A stretch of 51,545 nucleotides of DNA, taken from positions 1-51,545 of the forward strand of contig CAJUKD010000015.1 of assembly GCA_910587235.1 (NCBI GenBank), given 5' to 3'. The DNA comes from an uncultured Muribaculaceae bacterium. Lineage in GTDB: Bacteria > Bacteroidota > Bacteroidia > Bacteroidales > Muribaculaceae. Below, piece after piece: positions 43,785-51,406 of this stretch. The notes under the pieces are model-generated. The model saw only the letters and a program-made list of their open reading frames with translations. It searched no databases and was not told where the DNA came from. Within the stretch, counting starts at the first letter, position 1. Every line of letters begins with the position of its first letter. The translations under genes and the position numbers were made by a program.

Positions 43785-43807
43785 TTAACTTTTTGTTTAT
43801 CAAATAA

Positions 43808-44128
43808 ATGTACGTTATCGTAGAAATCCAGGGACAGCAGTTCAAAGCTGAAAAAGACAAGTTCCTGTACGTTCACTATCTCGGTGAAAACGTCAATGAA
43901 GGCGACAAGGTTGAATTCGACCGCGTTCTGCTCGCCGACGTCGACGGCAATGTTAAAGTAGGTGCTCCCACAGTAGAAGGCGCCAAAGTCGTATGCGAAG
44001 TCGCCACTCCCCTTGTAAAAGGCGAAAAGGTGATTGTATTCAAGAAGAAACGTCGCAAAGGCTATCGTCGCAAAAACGGCCACCGTCAGTATTTCACCAA
44101 GATCGTCATCAAGGACGTAGTAGCTTAA
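43808..44128 (+). CDS. rplU: 50S ribosomal protein L21
   Basis: A 106-aa ribosomal protein, the usual L21 length, which binds 23S rRNA together with L20. The sequence starts YVIVEIQGQQFKAEKDKFLYVH and ends with the basic KKKRRKGYRRKNGHRQYFT block, both typical of L21. rpmA follows after 25 bases in the universal rplU-rpmA order. Confidence 0.98.
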   Translation: MYVIVEIQGQQFKAEKDKFLYVHYLGENVNEGDKVEFDRVLLADVDGNVKVGAPTVEGAKVVCEVATPLVKGEKVIVFKKKRRKGYRRKNGHRQYFTKIVIKDVVA

Positions 44129-44153
44129 TCCCTAAAAAACGAATTAGAACACT

Positions 44154-44417
44154 ATGGCACATAAAAAAGGCGTCGGCAGTTCAAAGAACGGTCGCGAGTC
44201 TGAAAGCAAACGACTCGGTGTTAAGATTTTCGGCGGTCAGTATGCCAAAGCCGGCAATATCCTGAAACGCCAGCGCGGTACAGTTCACCACCCCGGTCTG
44301 AACGTAGGTATCGGTAAAGACCATACCCTCTATGCCCTTATCGACGGCACAGTTCAGTTCACCGAAGGTCGCAACGGCCGCAAGTTCATCAACGTAACTC
44401 CGGTGGCCGAGGCATAA
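44154..44417 (+). CDS. rpmA: 50S ribosomal protein L27
   Basis: An 87-aa L27 with the mature start AHKKGVGSSKNGRESESKRLG, whose N-terminal tail reaches the peptidyl transferase centre. It has no cleavable N-terminal extension, unlike the L27 of Firmicutes. KRQRGTVHHPG and the C-terminal GRNGRKFINV blocks are also characteristic. It is followed by a strong terminator at 44458. Confidence 0.98.
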   Translation: MAHKKGVGSSKNGRESESKRLGVKIFGGQYAKAGNILKRQRGTVHHPGLNVGIGKDHTLYALIDGTVQFTEGRNGRKFINVTPVAEA

Positions 44418-44457
44418 GACCTCGATTTCCGCCACGCGGTGAACTATCACCCCATCG

Positions 44458-44500
44458 AAAGGGGCTGAAAACCGACATTTTGCCGGCTTTCAGCCCCTTT
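44458..44500 (+). terminator. Intrinsic terminator after rpmA
   Basis: AAAGGGGCTGAAA (44458-44470) pairs with TTTCAGCCCCTTT (44488-44500), a perfect 13-bp stem followed by TCGGTTTTA. It separates rplU-rpmA from the nuclease gene. Confidence 0.85.
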
Positions 44501-44535
44501 TCGGTTTTATGCGGCACACACAAAAATCATATCAC

Positions 44536-45330
44536 ATGAAGAAAAAATTTTTTATAGCGTTCTGCTCGCTTCTTCCGGCCCTGCATGTTTTCGGATGGGG
44601 GCAGAAAGGTCACGACGTGACGGCATACATAGCCGAATGCCACCTCACACCCGCAGCAGCAGACTCCGTGTCCGCAATCCTCGACGGCCGCTCGCTGGTA
44701 TACTGGGCAAACTGGCTCGATAACGCCAGCTATCAGCCTGATTACCGCTATACAAAAACATGGCACTATAAGAACATCGATGCCGGCACAGATTATGCCG
44801 ATGCGCCTATAAATCCCGACGGCGATGTCGTGACGGGAATAAACGAACAGATCGATGTACTTAAAGGAAACTCTTCCCGAACACGCAAAGCTCTCGCGCT
44901 CAAAATTCTCACACACCTGCTCGGCGACCTGCACCAACCATTGCATCTTGGCCATGCCTCGGACCGCGGAGGCAACGAAGTGAAAATAAAATTCTTCGAC
45001 AATGAAACGAAACTCCATTCGGCATGGGACTCTAAACTGCCCGAAGCTGCCCACAAATGGAGCTACAGTGAATGGCAACAGCAAATCGATCGCCTCAGCC
45101 CTGATGCCGAAAGCGAAGTGACAGCCGGCACTCCTGATGACTGGGCACGGGAAACGGCTGAAATAGCTACCCGCGTCTACAACTACTTTCCAAAAGGTTC
45201 ACGCATGTCCTACAACCAGATAGCCTATTGGACACCCGTGGTCGAACAACAGTTTCTCCGCGGCGGACTGCGTCTTGCCTCCCTGCTGAACAGCATATTC
45301 GCATCCGACACAAACGACGATAAACAATAA
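44536..45330 (+). CDS. Exported S1/P1 family nuclease
   Basis: A 264-aa zinc-dependent nuclease, related to fungal nuclease P1 and S1, which digests single-stranded DNA and RNA and 3'-nucleotides outside the cytoplasm. The signal peptide MKKKFFIAFCSLLPALHVFG is cut just before WGQKGHD. In this family the mature N-terminal Trp (Trp21) and the next His (His26) bind zinc. WHYKNID and LLGDLHQPLHLGH carry further ligands. The frame is open nine codons upstream at 44509; the ATG at 44536 gives the signal peptide start. The RseC-like gene begins 6 bases after its stop, so it may share a transcript with the rnf genes, although no promoter is seen in between. Confidence 0.93.
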   Translation: MKKKFFIAFCSLLPALHVFGWGQKGHDVTAYIAECHLTPAAADSVSAILDGRSLVYWANWLDNASYQPDYRYTKTWHYKNIDAGTDYADAPINPDGDVVTGINEQIDVLKGNSSRTRKALALKILTHLLGDLHQPLHLGHASDRGGNEVKIKFFDNETKLHSAWDSKLPEAAHKWSYSEWQQQIDRLSPDAESEVTAGTPDDWARETAEIATRVYNYFPKGSRMSYNQIAYWTPVVEQQFLRGGLRLASLLNSIFASDTNDDKQ

Positions 45331-45336
45331 ACAGAA

Positions 45337-45798
45337 ATGGCACACATAGTCCATGTCGGAAAAGTGACAAGCCTGAAACCCTACGGATTGGCAGTGGTCG
45401 AAATCGAAAGCAACCGGATCTCGCGTAATTCATGCGCGTCTTGCGCCATGGCGACATCTTGTATTCCCTCGGGGCACAGCGTAGCCGTAGAGGCCGCTTT
45501 CGACCGGCTCGCCGACATAGACATTGAAGCTCTCACCGGACAGAGGGTGCGCGTGGAAAGCCGGACCGGCGGCATACACGCATCGCTGCTTCTGTTCGGA
45601 CTGCCACTGGCAGCACTCGTATCCACTGTCGCCATCGCCAAAACTACAGGAATGACGGATGGAATGTCGGTAATATGGGGCTTTGGCGCCTGTGTCGCTG
45701 CCATGTTCATTCCGGCATTGTTCCGCCGCCGATTCCGGCGCAGCCTATGGCACATAACAGCAATTATCGATAACAAAAAACAGACTCCAGAACAATAA
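45337..45798 (+). CDS. SoxR-reducing system / RseC-family protein
   Basis: A 153-aa protein with two membrane segments (about residues 87-108 and 115-135). An N-terminal cysteine-bearing part has NSCASCAMATSCIPSG (about residues 29-44), where the C-x2-C-x5-C spacing fits the RseC/MucC family. In E. coli the RseC part of the SoxR reducing system works with the Rsx (Rnf) complex, so its place directly upstream of rnfB (10 bases) is meaningful. In Bacteroidota the protein is probably linked to RNF function rather than to sigma-E; this is an inference. Confidence 0.85.
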   Translation: MAHIVHVGKVTSLKPYGLAVVEIESNRISRNSCASCAMATSCIPSGHSVAVEAAFDRLADIDIEALTGQRVRVESRTGGIHASLLLFGLPLAALVSTVAIAKTTGMTDGMSVIWGFGACVAAMFIPALFRRRFRRSLWHITAIIDNKKQTPEQ

Positions 45799-45808
45799 AA
45801 TAAAAGCC

Positions 45809-46639
45809 ATGAGTTCCATGCTCGCCACAGCACTTCTCTTAGGCCTTACAGGACTGGCAGGAGCCTTTGTTCTATATCTGACAGCACGACGTTTCCACGT
45901 CGAAGAAGATCCGCGGATCGACAACATAGAATCACTTCTTCCTGGCGCCAACTGCGGCGCCTGCGGATGTCGCGGATGCCGTGATTTTGCAGCCACATGC
46001 GTACAACGCAATTCTCTTGAAAACCTCAACTGCCCGGGCGCACGCGAAGGCACGATGAAAGAGATAGCCTCAATTATGGGTGTAGAAACACAACCTGAAG
46101 CCAAAAGGCTTGTCGCAGTTCTCCGTTGTGCTGGATCATGCAAGGTTCGTCCCATACGTTATACCTATGACGGCGCATCGAACTGCGCTGTCATGAATGC
46201 TGTCGGCGTCGGTTCTCGCGAATGCTCATGGGGATGTCTGGCTTGTGGCGACTGCACATCAGCCTGTCGGTTCGGCGCATTGAAGATCGATCCCGGTACC
46301 GGTCTTCCGCTTGTGGATACAAGCATGTGTACCGGCTGCGGACTGTGCGTAGACGAATGCCCGCGCTCATTACTTGAACTTCGACCGGCCGGACGTCGCG
46401 AACGCCGTGTGTGGGTTGCCTGCTCCAGCCACGACCGCGGAGCCGTGGCTCGACGACAATGCAAAGCCGCCTGTATAGGCTGCGGCAAATGCGCAAAAGA
46501 GTGCCCGTTCGACGCAATTACCTTAGCCGGAAATCTGGCTTACATCAACCCGGACAAATGCAAAACCTGCGGCAAATGCGTAGCAACATGCCCAACGGGA
46601 GCCATACATGCCACATTTGAAATAAAACAGCCATCATGA
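45809..46639 (+). CDS. rnfB: RNF complex subunit B (RnfB), ferredoxin-like
   Basis: A 276-aa iron-sulfur subunit of the RNF complex, which couples ferredoxin and NAD to ion transport. After a membrane helix (about residues 5-25) comes a 4Fe-4S domain with NCGACGCRGCRDFA (C-x2-C-x4-C-type). Four further ferredoxin cysteine motifs are visible: CLACGDCTSACRFGAL, CTGCGLCVDECPRS, CIGCGKCAKECPFDA and CKTCGKCVATCPTGA. E. coli RsxB has two such motifs, so this is the longer type. It overlaps rnfC by four bases (ATGA). Confidence 0.97.
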   Translation: MSSMLATALLLGLTGLAGAFVLYLTARRFHVEEDPRIDNIESLLPGANCGACGCRGCRDFAATCVQRNSLENLNCPGAREGTMKEIASIMGVETQPEAKRLVAVLRCAGSCKVRPIRYTYDGASNCAVMNAVGVGSRECSWGCLACGDCTSACRFGALKIDPGTGLPLVDTSMCTGCGLCVDECPRSLLELRPAGRRERRVWVACSSHDRGAVARRQCKAACIGCGKCAKECPFDAITLAGNLAYINPDKCKTCGKCVATCPTGAIHATFEIKQPS

Positions 46640-47985
46640 AAAAAACATTCAGCAAAGGCGGCATACATCCCGTTGCGGAAAAAACAGCCTCCGCTGCGAT
46701 CCGGCTTCTGCCTTTACCGCAGAAAGCCATGCTTCCGCTGAGGCAACACATTGGCGCACCGGCACGTGCCACAGTAAAGCGAGGCGACCATGTCGTCCGA
46801 GGGCAAATGGTGGCCGAAGGCGTTTCGGCCATATCCGCATCCGTACACACTCCTGTCAGCGGCGCCGTAACGTCAATCGAAAACATAATGACGCCATGGG
46901 GCACACCAATTGAAGCTATAATAGTCACCTCCTCGGAAAAAGAACACGAAGCCGACAGCGAAATACGCCGTCTGGAGTGGGAACAGACGCTTGGGGCGAA
47001 AACAGACCTGTCCACAGCAAAAAACATCGCCTCCGAAGAGATACTGTTTCATGCCGCCAAAGCCGGAATAGTAGGACTCGGTGGAGCCACATTTCCTGCA
47101 CACGCTAAACTCTGTGTGCGGCCGGAAAATAAAATCAACACACTTATAATAAACGGCTGCGAATGCGAGCCATACCTGATGTGCGACGATGCTCTGATGC
47201 GGAACTGCGCACCCCGCATAATCGAAGGAACCGCACTTATGATTAAAGCCACAAGTGCATCTCGCGCTATAATCGCCATCGAGGACAATAAGACGGATGC
47301 CATCGCCGCCATAAGTGCCGCAATAGCGGAAGCCGGCAATGCGTCCATAAGCCTTGAAGTATTGCAGACAAAATATCCGCAAGGCGGTGAAAAGCAGCTT
47401 ATAGAGGCTTGCACCGGTCGTCGCGTCGGCTCAGGAGCGCTTCCTGCTTCCATAGGTGTCATAGTCCACAACGTAGCCACGACATTCGCCCTGCGGCAGG
47501 CCGTGACTGCCGGTCAGCCGCTGATCGAACGTGTTGTCACAATCAGCGGCGACATCCCTGTCGGCGAACGCCATAACTATCTCGCCGCCATAGGCACACC
47601 GCTTTCCAACGTCCCTTTCACTATACCTGCGGACAAAGATATACACATCATCGCCGGAGGCCCCATGATGGGTCGCAGCGCCGTCAATCTTGATGCCCCG
47701 CTGACAAAAGGCTGCTGCGGGCTAACCATCCTGTCCGGCACACGCCGGCGGCCGACGCAGCCATGCGTGCGTTGCGGAGAATGCGTCGAAGCATGCCCAA
47801 TGGGACTTGAACCTTACCTGCTCTCTGCCTACGGCTCCCGGCAGCTATGGAGAGAAGCCGCGGCCGCATCGGTAACCGACTGCCTCGAATGTGGCGCATG
47901 CAGTTACTCATGCCCTTCGTCACGCCCACTACTCGACTTTATACGAATAGCCAAACAACGCGCCCGCACAATCAAACAGGACTAA
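46636..47985 (+). CDS. rnfC: RNF complex subunit C (RnfC)
   Basis: A 449-aa subunit that binds NAD(H) and FMN and faces the cytoplasm. KRGDHVVRGQMVAEG near 45-60 belongs to the barrel-sandwich part shared with NqrA. GIVGLGGATFPAHAKL near 145 is the nucleotide-binding loop, shared with the 51-kDa subunit of complex I. PCVRCGECVEACPMGLEP and DCLECGACSYSCPSSRPL near 375-430 are the two ferredoxin cysteine motifs. There is no long C-terminal repeat as in E. coli RsxC. It overlaps rnfB, and rnfD follows after 15 bases. Confidence 0.97.
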   Translation: MKKTFSKGGIHPVAEKTASAAIRLLPLPQKAMLPLRQHIGAPARATVKRGDHVVRGQMVAEGVSAISASVHTPVSGAVTSIENIMTPWGTPIEAIIVTSSEKEHEADSEIRRLEWEQTLGAKTDLSTAKNIASEEILFHAAKAGIVGLGGATFPAHAKLCVRPENKINTLIINGCECEPYLMCDDALMRNCAPRIIEGTALMIKATSASRAIIAIEDNKTDAIAAISAAIAEAGNASISLEVLQTKYPQGGEKQLIEACTGRRVGSGALPASIGVIVHNVATTFALRQAVTAGQPLIERVVTISGDIPVGERHNYLAAIGTPLSNVPFTIPADKDIHIIAGGPMMGRSAVNLDAPLTKGCCGLTILSGTRRRPTQPCVRCGECVEACPMGLEPYLLSAYGSRQLWREAAAASVTDCLECGACSYSCPSSRPLLDFIRIAKQRARTIKQD

Positions 47986-48000
47986 AAAAACAATACATTA

Positions 48001-48963
48001 ATGTCGACATCACAGGTTCTGCATCTTTCACCATCGCCGCACATCCACACGCGCCGCACCACATCAGGCGCCATGCGACATGTACTGGCAGCCCTGCTGC
48101 CAGCCGTCGGCTGTGCGCTCTACTACTTCGGACTGCCGGCACTGCTGACACTCGTCATATCCTCGGCGGCAGCAATGCTGACAGAATGGGCTATAACACT
48201 GTTTCTGCTGAAACGACCATCAACACTCGGCGACTGTTCCGCACTTCTGACCGGTATCCTGCTGGCTCTTAACCTGCCTGCATCACTTCCATGGTGGATA
48301 ACCGCGGCAGGAGCCGTATTTGCCATAGCCATAGCAAAAATGGCATTCGGAGGCCTTGGCTGCAACATTTTCAATCCGGCACTGACCGGCCGTGTATTCC
48401 TGTTGATTTCCTTTCCGGCGGCTATGACCGCATGGCCACTGCCCACCCCCGGATTTGGCGACGCCGACGGCGTCACAGGTGCCACTCTGCTTTCTCAGCT
48501 CAAAGAATCTGCCACCGACATCATTCCTGATGCCACATCCCTGCTCAGCGGCAATATGGGTGGTTCCATGGGTGAAACCTGCGCTGCAGCCATAATCATA
48601 GGTTTCATCTACCTTATCGCCACAGGCACAGTACGCTGGCATATACCGGCAGCAATTGTGGCCGGTATGGCACTTATCGACCTCTTCGCCGGGTTTCCCC
48701 TTTGGATCGACCTGTTGAGCGGAGGTCTGCTTCTCGGCGCTGTATTCATGGCGACGGACTATGTCACCTCGCCAATGACCAGGTCAGGCATGCTGCTCTA
48801 CGGACTTCTGATTGGCATAATCACCGCTTCTATACGCCGATGGGGAATATACCCCGAAGGCATGTCTTTCGCCATTCTGATAATGAACGGCGCGACTCCG
48901 CTCATCAACCGTTATATGCGTCCGACTCGATTTTCCCCACGAAGAAAGGAGGCCACAGCATGA
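48001..48963 (+). CDS. rnfD: RNF complex subunit D (RnfD)
   Basis: A 320-aa integral membrane subunit, homologous to NqrB, with about nine helices. It carries covalent FMN on Thr162 in DGVTGATLLS, a perfect form of the flavin-attachment motif. FGGLGCNIFNPALTGRVFLLISFPAAM (around 115-140, quoted in part) is the conserved membrane block. rnfG starts inside its stop codon (ATGA). Confidence 0.97.
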   Translation: MSTSQVLHLSPSPHIHTRRTTSGAMRHVLAALLPAVGCALYYFGLPALLTLVISSAAAMLTEWAITLFLLKRPSTLGDCSALLTGILLALNLPASLPWWITAAGAVFAIAIAKMAFGGLGCNIFNPALTGRVFLLISFPAAMTAWPLPTPGFGDADGVTGATLLSQLKESATDIIPDATSLLSGNMGGSMGETCAAAIIIGFIYLIATGTVRWHIPAAIVAGMALIDLFAGFPLWIDLLSGGLLLGAVFMATDYVTSPMTRSGMLLYGLLIGIITASIRRWGIYPEGMSFAILIMNGATPLINRYMRPTRFSPRRKEATA

Positions 48964-49526
48964 AATCTACTCCTTTGACAATGGCTCTTTCTCTGACTAC
49001 GCTGTGCCTGTTGGCAGGGACAGCTTTGGCCGGAGTACGTATGCTGACCGAGCGCCCCATAGCCCAAGCCGCCGAGAAAGCACGCGCCGAAGCCCTGAAA
49101 GCTGTTCTGCCTACATTCGACAACAATCCCATGGCCGAAACCACAGAAGCCGACGGGCTGAACATATACCCCGCCACGTTAGCGGGAACTCCCGTAGGAG
49201 CCGCAATCGAAACATATTCCGACGCAGGTTTCAGTGGTCGTATAACCTTACTCGTAGGATTCCGTTCCGACGGTGCCGTAAGCGGTTTCAGCGTTCTTTC
49301 CCATTCTGAAACGCCGGGACTCGGAGCGCGCATGGACCGGTGGTTTCGCTCTACCGACAACGACAACGCCCACAACATAACGGGCACATCGTCGCCTCTG
49401 GCCGTCAAGCAGGACGGCGGCGACATAGACGCCATCACCGGTGCCACAATCACATCGCGTGCATTCACCGAAGCAGTGAACCGCGCGCGAAAAGCATACA
49501 CATCCTCTCAATCCGGAAAAAAATGA
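48960..49526 (+). CDS. rnfG: RNF complex subunit G (RnfG)
   Basis: A 188-aa subunit with one N-terminal membrane helix (about residues 6-26) and a periplasmic FMN-binding domain. The motif DAITGATITS places the covalent FMN on Thr163. GTPVGAAIETYSDAGFSGRI and SHSETPGLGARM are family blocks. The open frame extends upstream into rnfD (to 48702), but the ATG at 48960, overlapping the rnfD stop, is the obvious start. It overlaps rnfE by four bases. Confidence 0.96.
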   Translation: MKSTPLTMALSLTTLCLLAGTALAGVRMLTERPIAQAAEKARAEALKAVLPTFDNNPMAETTEADGLNIYPATLAGTPVGAAIETYSDAGFSGRITLLVGFRSDGAVSGFSVLSHSETPGLGARMDRWFRSTDNDNAHNITGTSSPLAVKQDGGDIDAITGATITSRAFTEAVNRARKAYTSSQSGKK

Positions 49527-50110
49527 AAGCTCTGACAGTACTGTTCGACGGGCTTGTCCGTAAAAATCCCACATTCGTGCTTATACTCGGCATGTGTCCG
49601 ACTCTCGGCACAACATCGTCGGCCATTACGGGGCTTTCGATGGGATTGGCCACTATGTTTGTGCTTATATGCTCCAACACGGCCATTTCACTGATCAAAC
49701 GTCTTGTTCCCGACAAGGTCCGGATACCGGCTTACATCGTAGTAATAGCCTCTTTCGTCACCATACTACAGATGCTTATGCAAGCCTATCTGCCGGCACT
49801 CAACGCCACCTTGGGAATTTTCATACCACTTATTGTTGTGAACTGCATACTTCTCGGACGCGCCGAAGCTTTCGCATCAAAAAACAGCGTCCGGCTATCG
49901 GCTGTTGACGGCATAGGCGTAGGCCTTGGATTCACCATAGCACTGACCCTACTTGGCTGCATGCGCGAACTACTCGGCACGGGTGCCATATTCGGCCTGC
50001 AACTCTATGATTCAGGATACGGCGCCCTGCTATTCGTCCTCGCGCCCGGTGCATTCATCGCACTGGGACTACTTATCGCATTGTTCAACCGCCTGACGGC
50101 AAAACACTGA
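49523..50110 (+). CDS. rnfE: RNF complex subunit E (RnfE)
   Basis: A 195-aa integral membrane subunit with six helices, homologous to NqrD. It starts MKALTVLFDGLVRKNPTFVL, followed by LGMCPTLGTTSSAITGLSMG and VVNCILLGRAEAFASKNSV, which hold the conserved cysteines of the intramembrane Fe site. The open frame extends into rnfG to 49340, but the ATG at 49523, in the 4-base overlap with rnfG, gives the family start. rnfA follows 7 bases later. Confidence 0.96.
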   Translation: MKALTVLFDGLVRKNPTFVLILGMCPTLGTTSSAITGLSMGLATMFVLICSNTAISLIKRLVPDKVRIPAYIVVIASFVTILQMLMQAYLPALNATLGIFIPLIVVNCILLGRAEAFASKNSVRLSAVDGIGVGLGFTIALTLLGCMRELLGTGAIFGLQLYDSGYGALLFVLAPGAFIALGLLIALFNRLTAKH

Positions 50111-50117
50111 TGACGCC

Positions 50118-50696
50118 ATGCTCGAATATCTCGCGATCATATTCACCGCCGTACTGGCCAACAACATCGTCTTCTCCCAGTTTCTCGGAATCTGCCCATT
50201 CATCGGCGTATCGAAAGACCTACAGTCGGCATTCGGCATGGGCATGGCCGTAGCCTTCGTGATGGGACTTGCCACATGCGCCACATGGATACTGCAACAC
50301 TATATTCTCCTACCGCTCGATCTGACCTACATACAGACAATCGTATTCATACTTGTCATAGCCATTCTGGTGCAGATGCTTGAAATAATACTCAAAAAGA
50401 CATCGCCGTCGCTCTACGCCGCACTTGGCGTCTATCTGCCGCTTATAACCACCAACTGTGCCGTGCTCGGCGTAGCCATAATTGTGGCACAGAAAAACTT
50501 CGGCTTACTCCATTCTTTGGTCTATGCTCTCGCCACAGCAGGCGGATTCGCCCTCGCGCTTGCTCTATTCGCCGCCATACGCACACAACTCGAACTTGCC
50601 GACGTACCGCGCGCCATGCGCGGCGTGCCAGTCGCACTTATCGTAGCCGGAATCCTCGCAATGGCGTTCATGGGTTTCGCCGGAATAGGACAATAA
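50118..50696 (+). CDS. rnfA: RNF complex subunit A (RnfA)
   Basis: A 192-aa integral membrane subunit with six helices, homologous to NqrE. The start YLAIIFTAVLANNIVFSQFLG with GICPFIGVSKDL (cysteine of the Fe site) and TTNCAVLGVAIIVAQ (second cysteine) are typical of the family. It closes the set B-C-D-G-E-A, the usual Bacteroidota order. The DUF486 gene begins 16 bases after it. Confidence 0.97.
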   Translation: MLEYLAIIFTAVLANNIVFSQFLGICPFIGVSKDLQSAFGMGMAVAFVMGLATCATWILQHYILLPLDLTYIQTIVFILVIAILVQMLEIILKKTSPSLYAALGVYLPLITTNCAVLGVAIIVAQKNFGLLHSLVYALATAGGFALALALFAAIRTQLELADVPRAMRGVPVALIVAGILAMAFMGFAGIGQ

Positions 50697-50712
50697 TTAC
50701 AACTACAAAAAA

Positions 50713-51084
50713 ATGAATGCAATAGCAACAATCATCCTTTTAATAGTATCCAACATTTTCATGACATTCGCATGGTACGGGCATCTGAAACTACAGGACG
50801 CACGCATAATAAGCCCGTCGACACCACTCTACATTGTCATACTTATATCATGGGGTATAGCATTTGCCGAATACTGCTGTCAGGTGCCCGCCAACCGCAT
50901 AGGCTTCACAGGCAACGGAGGACCTTTTTCTCTGATGCAACTTAAAGTCATACAGGAAGCAATCACTCTTGTAGTATTCACAATATTCACTGTAGTGTTT
51001 TTCCGCGGCGAAACGCTACACTGGAATCACCTTGCGGCATTTGTATGCCTGATTGCCGCCGTGTATTTCGTATTCATGAAATGA
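50713..51084 (+). CDS. DUF486 family small membrane protein
   Basis: A 123-aa protein with four membrane segments and YGHLKL, ISWGIAFAEYCCQVPANRIGF and a C-terminal LIAAVYFVFMK, matching DUF486 (DMT-like fold, possibly a small transporter). The function is unknown. It lies 16 bases after rnfA and may be co-transcribed, and a terminator follows at 51125. Confidence 0.85.
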   Translation: MNAIATIILLIVSNIFMTFAWYGHLKLQDARIISPSTPLYIVILISWGIAFAEYCCQVPANRIGFTGNGGPFSLMQLKVIQEAITLVVFTIFTVVFFRGETLHWNHLAAFVCLIAAVYFVFMK

Positions 51085-51124
51085 CAATGGCCGAATCCCG
51101 ATAAACGAATATTCCTTCTCCAGT

Positions 51125-51168
51125 AGGCTTCGAAATCGATGATAGACCACGAAGCCTGAACTTCTCTT
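51125..51168 (+). terminator. Terminator of the rnf-DUF486 transcript
   Basis: AGGCTTCG (51125-51132) and CGAAGCCT (51150-51157) form an 8-bp stem, followed shortly by CTTCTCTTTTTCTC (to about 51174). Confidence 0.65.
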
Positions 51169-51173
51169 TTTCT

Positions 51174-51217
51174 CTTAAAAAAATAAAGCTGTAAGTTGAT
51201 AACTTACAGCTTTATTT
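51174..51217 (-). terminator. Terminator of the tRNA-Ser gene
   Basis: A perfect 17-bp stem (51181-51197 and 51201-51217) with a 3-base loop, GAT. On the minus strand the stem is directly followed by a T-run (complement of 51177-51183). It sits four bases after the tRNA 3' end. Confidence 0.85.
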
Positions 51218-51220
51218 CAG

Positions 51221-51307
51221 CGGAAAGACAGGGATTCGAACCCTGGGTGCCCGCAAGGGCACAACGGTTTTCGAGACCGCCCCGATCGACCACTCCGGCA
51301 TCTTTCC
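51221..51307 (-). tRNA. tRNA-Ser(CGA)
   Basis: An 87-base tRNA with a seven-pair acceptor stem (GGAAAGA at the 5' end with TCTTTCC), discriminator G, and a long variable arm (GTGCCC-TTGC-GGGCAC), which marks a class II tRNA. The anticodon loop CTCGAAA gives the anticodon CGA, reading UCG serine codons. The T arm has GGTTCGAATCC. CCA is not encoded. Confidence 0.95.
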
Positions 51308-51325
51308 TTTCGGGTTTTGCGAATG

Positions 51326-51356
51326 CAAATATACGCACTTTTTTTTATCCGACAAA
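51326..51356 (-). promoter_or_regulatory. Bacteroidota-type promoter of the tRNA-Ser gene
   Basis: On the minus strand TTTG (complement of 51353-51356) is followed after 19 bases by TATATTTG (complement of 51326-51333). The predicted start is just upstream of the tRNA 5' end at 51307. Confidence 0.75.
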
Positions 51357-51406
51357 ACGTTTTCCGGATTTTTACAAATCATTTCCAATAAAAAAGCCCG
51401 AAGAAT

